Positions 60,175 through 62,880 of a stretch of 62,880 nucleotides of DNA are shown in pieces (the stretch's first letter is position 1; every line of letters begins with the position of its first letter). This stretch comes from CAZDBA01 sp964503615 (GTDB lineage Bacteria > Planctomycetota > Planctomycetia > Pirellulales > Pirellulaceae). The position numbers and the translations under genes are program-made. Under the pieces are notes generated by a model. That model was given only the letters and a program-made list of their open reading frames with translations. It had not been told where the DNA came from and did not search any database. The DNA lies in NCBI GenBank assembly GCA_964503615.1, contig CAZDBA010000005.1:1-62880 (forward strand), read 5' to 3'.

Positions 60175-62370
60175 ATGAACAGAATAGGAATTCAATTTTG
60201 CGTCGCTCTGTTTTTGAGCGTAGCATGTTGCCCGATTGAGGTTCGTGCGCAGGCTCAAACTGCGCCCGGGTCGAGGCCTGATTTGGCGCATCAATATTTT
60301 GGGCAAAACGAATCCGAATCTCTATACGAACCACCTGCTGGGCATAAAGTTGCGGCCGATATTCCATTGCTGCCACCGCTGAGTATCGATAAAGCTAACT
60401 TTGGAGTGCAAGACAAGTACCTGAACCCGCCGCCGAGAAAAACGCCGGTAGCTTCTCCTGAGACTCAAGTTGACCCGCATGTTGCACCTGTTGCATATGC
60501 GCAACCGTTCGTGCCGCCGATCGTGCAAGGACCTTATACTGCTCGCAAAAATCAAGCGTATTCACAATCGTATGCGGGACAAGATGCGAGTGGGCAGCAG
60601 CACGCAATTGCTCGTGCTAACCCGGACCTTGTTGACAACCCACATTTATACACAGAATCAAACACTCTTCCTGTTCAGTCTAATGTGCCTCAGGTTCGAT
60701 ACGTTGATCCGAATCTACCTATTCAGTCCGCACCGCAAACAAGTCGACGGTCATACGGTAGTGCTCAAAATGGCCAACGATATTCGCCTGGAATGCCTAA
60801 CACCCTCCAGCACGCCCAACCTCAACCACAATCTCGTTTGCANNNNNNNNNNNNNNNNNNNNNNNNNNNNNNNNNNNNNNNNNNNNNNNNNNNNNNNNNN
60901 NNNNNNNNNNNNNNNNNNNNNNNNNNNNNNNNNNNNNNNNNNCCTCAACCACAATCTCGTTTGCAACCTCAACCACAATCTCGCTTGCAACCTACTTCGC
61001 CAATAGGACGAAAGGTAAGTTGGGGCTATCCGCAGGATGAAGACGATCCATTTCGTGAACTTGATCCCGCCGATCCTGGAAATTCAGGCAGCCCTCCCGT
61101 AATTCCGCCTACTCGAAGATCAACACAGGATCCTTTGGACCCTTTTCAGCAGCTGCCTGGGAACCCGAACGAGCCAACTGCTCGCCCACGATTGCCAGCC
61201 ACGGAGCCGAATCCAGGATTCGTACCTGGTCAACGACCTCAAGACACCGATCCAAGGCCGTTGCCAAACACAGGTTCATTAGATCCTACGGAACTACCCA
61301 TTCTGCCGCGGCAAGAAGATCCCCCTCAACAGGGAACAGGAAATCAGGGAACAGGAAATCAAGGCAACGAAAATCAAAACGAGGATCCTGATAAAGAGAC
61401 CCCTTTCATCTTTCCTGAGTCGGTTGTGCCCGGAAAGCAAAACTATCCCGGCGCGACATCGGTCTTCGAGCCGAATACGGAACCGGGTAAAGCCACACCT
61501 GTGGATACCAGTCAGGTCATTTACGGTCCCTCGGAGAGAGGAAGTAATCCGAATTCAGTTTTAGATCAGTACAATCCGGGCGTCGCCGGCTCACCTTCGT
61601 TAGGAGCCTACGCACCACCACCTGCTGGCCCACAGATTGCACAAGCCAACTACGAGGTTGAGTGTGAGACATGCGAACCGCCCTGTGGATGGAGACCTGA
61701 ACTGGCCATTGGCTTGGACAGCAACGATCCCTGCTTTACTCCCGCGTTCTATTTGTCCATTTTTGGTGGATTGAACAGTCTTGATGACCTGTCTGGATCA
61801 AGACCAGAGTTGGGAGCGACTTCCAGTTCGTTCAGTTTAGACAACGGCGTCGGATTCGGTTTCGCGTTGGGGCAATACCAAGGTTACAACTTGCGTACCG
61901 AGTTTGAGTACTCGTTCCGAACCAACGATGCTGATCAACTGACCCGTACGGACAACATCGGTGATTCATTGACGCTAACCGACTTTGGATTGAATGGTCA
62001 GGTAACGGCGCACTCCGGAATGGGGAATATCGTTTGGCAGTTTCGAGACCTCAACACACGTTGGGTTCGACCCTATGTTGGAGCAGGAGCTGGATTTGCT
62101 TTTCTTAATGCCAACCTGAACCGATTAGGCCAAGACGTGTTGACAGACGGATTCGACGGCAACTCGACCTTTGCCTATCAGTTGTTCGCTGGACTCAATA
62201 CGCAGTTAACTCGGCAGATGGATGTGTTCCTTGAGTATCGCTACTTTGCGACCGATTCGCTTGGGCTGGAAACCGATTTCAATAACGTCGACGGGACTTC
62301 GGGTTCGTTTTTCGACGAATACGACTATCAAGCCCACAACGTGTTCTTTGGAGTGCGGTTAAAGTTCTAA
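60175..62370 (+). CDS. Outer-membrane beta-barrel protein with Pro/Gln-rich repeats (contains assembly gap)
   Basis: About 731 residues if the gap is taken at face value. A signal peptide (FCVALFLSVACCPIEVRAQ) is followed by a long Pro/Gln/Asn-rich region with QPQPQSRL repeats interrupted by 100 N. From about residue 525 there is an eight-stranded barrel-like domain of OmpA/OmpW-type: alternating strands such as YLSIFGGLNSLDDL, NLRTEFEYSFRT, WVRPYVGAGAGFAF, MDVFLEYRYFATDS, and the final FFGVRLKF with C-terminal Phe, the signal for the BAM machinery. The Pro-rich part may span the periplasm. ATG at 60175. Confidence 0.8.
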   Translation: MNRIGIQFCVALFLSVACCPIEVRAQAQTAPGSRPDLAHQYFGQNESESLYEPPAGHKVAADIPLLPPLSIDKANFGVQDKYLNPPPRKTPVASPETQVDPHVAPVAYAQPFVPPIVQGPYTARKNQAYSQSYAGQDASGQQHAIARANPDLVDNPHLYTESNTLPVQSNVPQVRYVDPNLPIQSAPQTSRRSYGSAQNGQRYSPGMPNTLQHAQPQPQSRLXXXXXXXXXXXXXXXXXXXXXXXXXXXXXXXXXXPQPQSRLQPQPQSRLQPTSPIGRKVSWGYPQDEDDPFRELDPADPGNSGSPPVIPPTRRSTQDPLDPFQQLPGNPNEPTARPRLPATEPNPGFVPGQRPQDTDPRPLPNTGSLDPTELPILPRQEDPPQQGTGNQGTGNQGNENQNEDPDKETPFIFPESVVPGKQNYPGATSVFEPNTEPGKATPVDTSQVIYGPSERGSNPNSVLDQYNPGVAGSPSLGAYAPPPAGPQIAQANYEVECETCEPPCGWRPELAIGLDSNDPCFTPAFYLSIFGGLNSLDDLSGSRPELGATSSSFSLDNGVGFGFALGQYQGYNLRTEFEYSFRTNDADQLTRTDNIGDSLTLTDFGLNGQVTAHSGMGNIVWQFRDLNTRWVRPYVGAGAGFAFLNANLNRLGQDVLTDGFDGNSTFAYQLFAGLNTQLTRQMDVFLEYRYFATDSLGLETDFNNVDGTSGSFFDEYDYQAHNVFFGVRLKF
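60817..60990 (+). repeat. 24-bp tandem repeat (QPQPQSRL), collapsed by assembly gap
   Basis: Units coding QPQPQSRL are seen at 60817-60840, 60943-60963 (partial) and 60964-60987; the N run lies between. One unit differs by a single T to C change. Copy number cannot be known from this assembly. Confidence 0.9.
60843..60942. other. Assembly gap (100 N) inside a tandem repeat
   Basis: Exactly 100 unknown bases; both flanks are copies of the same 24-bp repeat, which explains why assembly stopped here. Confidence 0.97.
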
Positions 62371-62437
62371 CTGACGTTCGTTTCCAAACGGATATCCAAC
62401 TCCAACTAAACGCCGACAAACAAACAGAAGCTCAGGC

Positions 62438-62815
62438 ATGAAAGCGATCCAGGAAATACTGCTTGTTGGCTGTGGCGGGATGCTCGGTGCACTCTCTCGC
62501 TATGGAATCGCGTTAGCTGCCGCGAGTTGGATGCAGTCTAAATTTCCCATAGGTACTTTGGTCGCCAACGTGCTGGGCTGTTTCTTAATGGGGCTACTGA
62601 TTGGAAGTGGTATCGGAGAGTCGCAGCCCAAAGCAAAATTACTGTTGGGCGTCGGCTTCATGGGATCGCTCACCACATTCTCCACGTTTAGTGCTGAAAC
62701 CATTCAGTCTGCAACCAACGGATTTGTACTCACATCTGTCGTAAATGTGGCAGCGAACCTGTTGCTCGGTTTCTCTGCGCTGATGATCGGAATCGCGATC
62801 ACGAAAAGATCATGA
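62438..62815 (+). CDS. crcB: CrcB/Fluc fluoride channel
   Basis: Fluc channels export fluoride. The 125 residues have four membrane helices and the family motifs: GGMLGALSRYGI at the start, IGTLVANVLGCFLMGLL with the pore Asn, and FMGSLTTFSTFSAE with the central Na-binding and Phe-box residues. The protein would act as a dual-topology homodimer. ATG at 62438 is preceded by a 67-base gap after the outer-membrane gene. No crcB-type fluoride riboswitch pattern was found in that gap. The last 65 bases of the window hold no further gene; a weak ACTCT...AGAGT stem before six T (62826-62858) could be a terminator. Confidence 0.95.
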   Translation: MKAIQEILLVGCGGMLGALSRYGIALAAASWMQSKFPIGTLVANVLGCFLMGLLIGSGIGESQPKAKLLLGVGFMGSLTTFSTFSAETIQSATNGFVLTSVVNVAANLLLGFSALMIGIAITKRS

Positions 62816-62880
62816 GGTCGCTTTGACTCTAATTGATTAAACGCAGCCAGAGTTTTTTCAGTGATCTATTATTATCAGGG

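Noticed and set aside
61322..61372. Second tandem repeat in the Pro/Gln-rich protein (GTGNQ units)
   Set aside because: Only two full units; ordinary low-complexity coding sequence.
62371..62437. Fluoride riboswitch upstream of crcB
   Set aside because: The gap is only 67 bases and lacks the conserved pattern of that riboswitch.
62826..62858. Terminator after crcB
   Set aside because: Only a 5-bp ACTCT/AGAGT stem with a long loop before six T; too weak to list as its own feature.

Overview
The window looks like a piece of a Planctomycetota chromosome, most likely from the Pirellulales. The grounds are the gene families, not a database search: a DUF1598 protein, a DUF58/MoxR/DUF4350/DUF4129/SpoIIM/RDD membrane cluster, zinc-ribbon-headed proteins, a CE15 glucuronoyl esterase, several secreted proteins with Gly-, Pro/Gln- or Cys-rich segments, frequent TTG/GTG starts, and Gram-negative envelope genes (arabinose-5-phosphate isomerase, an outer-membrane beta-barrel). 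Two runs of exactly 100 N (7684-7783 and 60843-60942) show a draft assembly, so order across them is inferred. No rRNA, tRNA, CRISPR array, insertion sequence or prophage was recognised.

Layout. 1-4.3 kb, minus strand: rpe, a histidine-phosphatase-fold protein that has lost its catalytic residues, accD, a Ser/Thr kinase and a truncated CE15 esterase. 4.7-8.6 kb: a phosphatase/sulfatase-superfamily hydrolase, a PQQ-type beta-propeller protein cut by the first gap, and two small membrane proteins. 8.8-12.8 kb: an unrecognised 1334-residue protein. 12.8-17.7 kb: a Nudix-like protein, a zinc-ribbon membrane protein and glutamine-dependent NAD synthetase.

17.9-26.2 kb, plus strand, is a tight polysaccharide locus: TPR-sulfotransferase, kdsD, Wzm-like permease, Wzt-like ATPase with a C-terminal carbohydrate-binding-type domain, a second sulfotransferase, a GT-B-like protein with a long C-terminal coiled coil, and a GT4 glycosyltransferase. 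Together they suggest assembly, end-modification, chain-length control and export of a sulfated surface glycan. A DUF368 (PopT-type) polyprenyl-phosphate transporter lies just beyond.

27.9-34.4 kb is mostly housekeeping: ispE next to a SpoVG that carries an inserted zinc ribbon, rpmA with a strong terminator, obgE, coaX and an MnmE-like GTPase lacking the usual C-terminal part. 34.4-43.7 kb, minus strand, is a ten-gene run (two YbjQ proteins, a membrane protein, RDD, SpoIIM, membrane protein, DUF4129, DUF4350, MoxR, DUF58) with several 4-8 base gene overlaps. It looks like one membrane complex served by a MoxR AAA+ ATPase and a von Willebrand-type partner.

44-62.9 kb holds a DUF1598 protein, ispD behind an HtrA protease, secreted proteins, a 1364-residue vWA/STN-like/Gly-rich protein, a membrane vWA protein, a catalytic plus non-catalytic M16 peptidase pair, a repeat-bearing outer-membrane beta-barrel protein with a structured leader, and a CrcB/Fluc fluoride channel.
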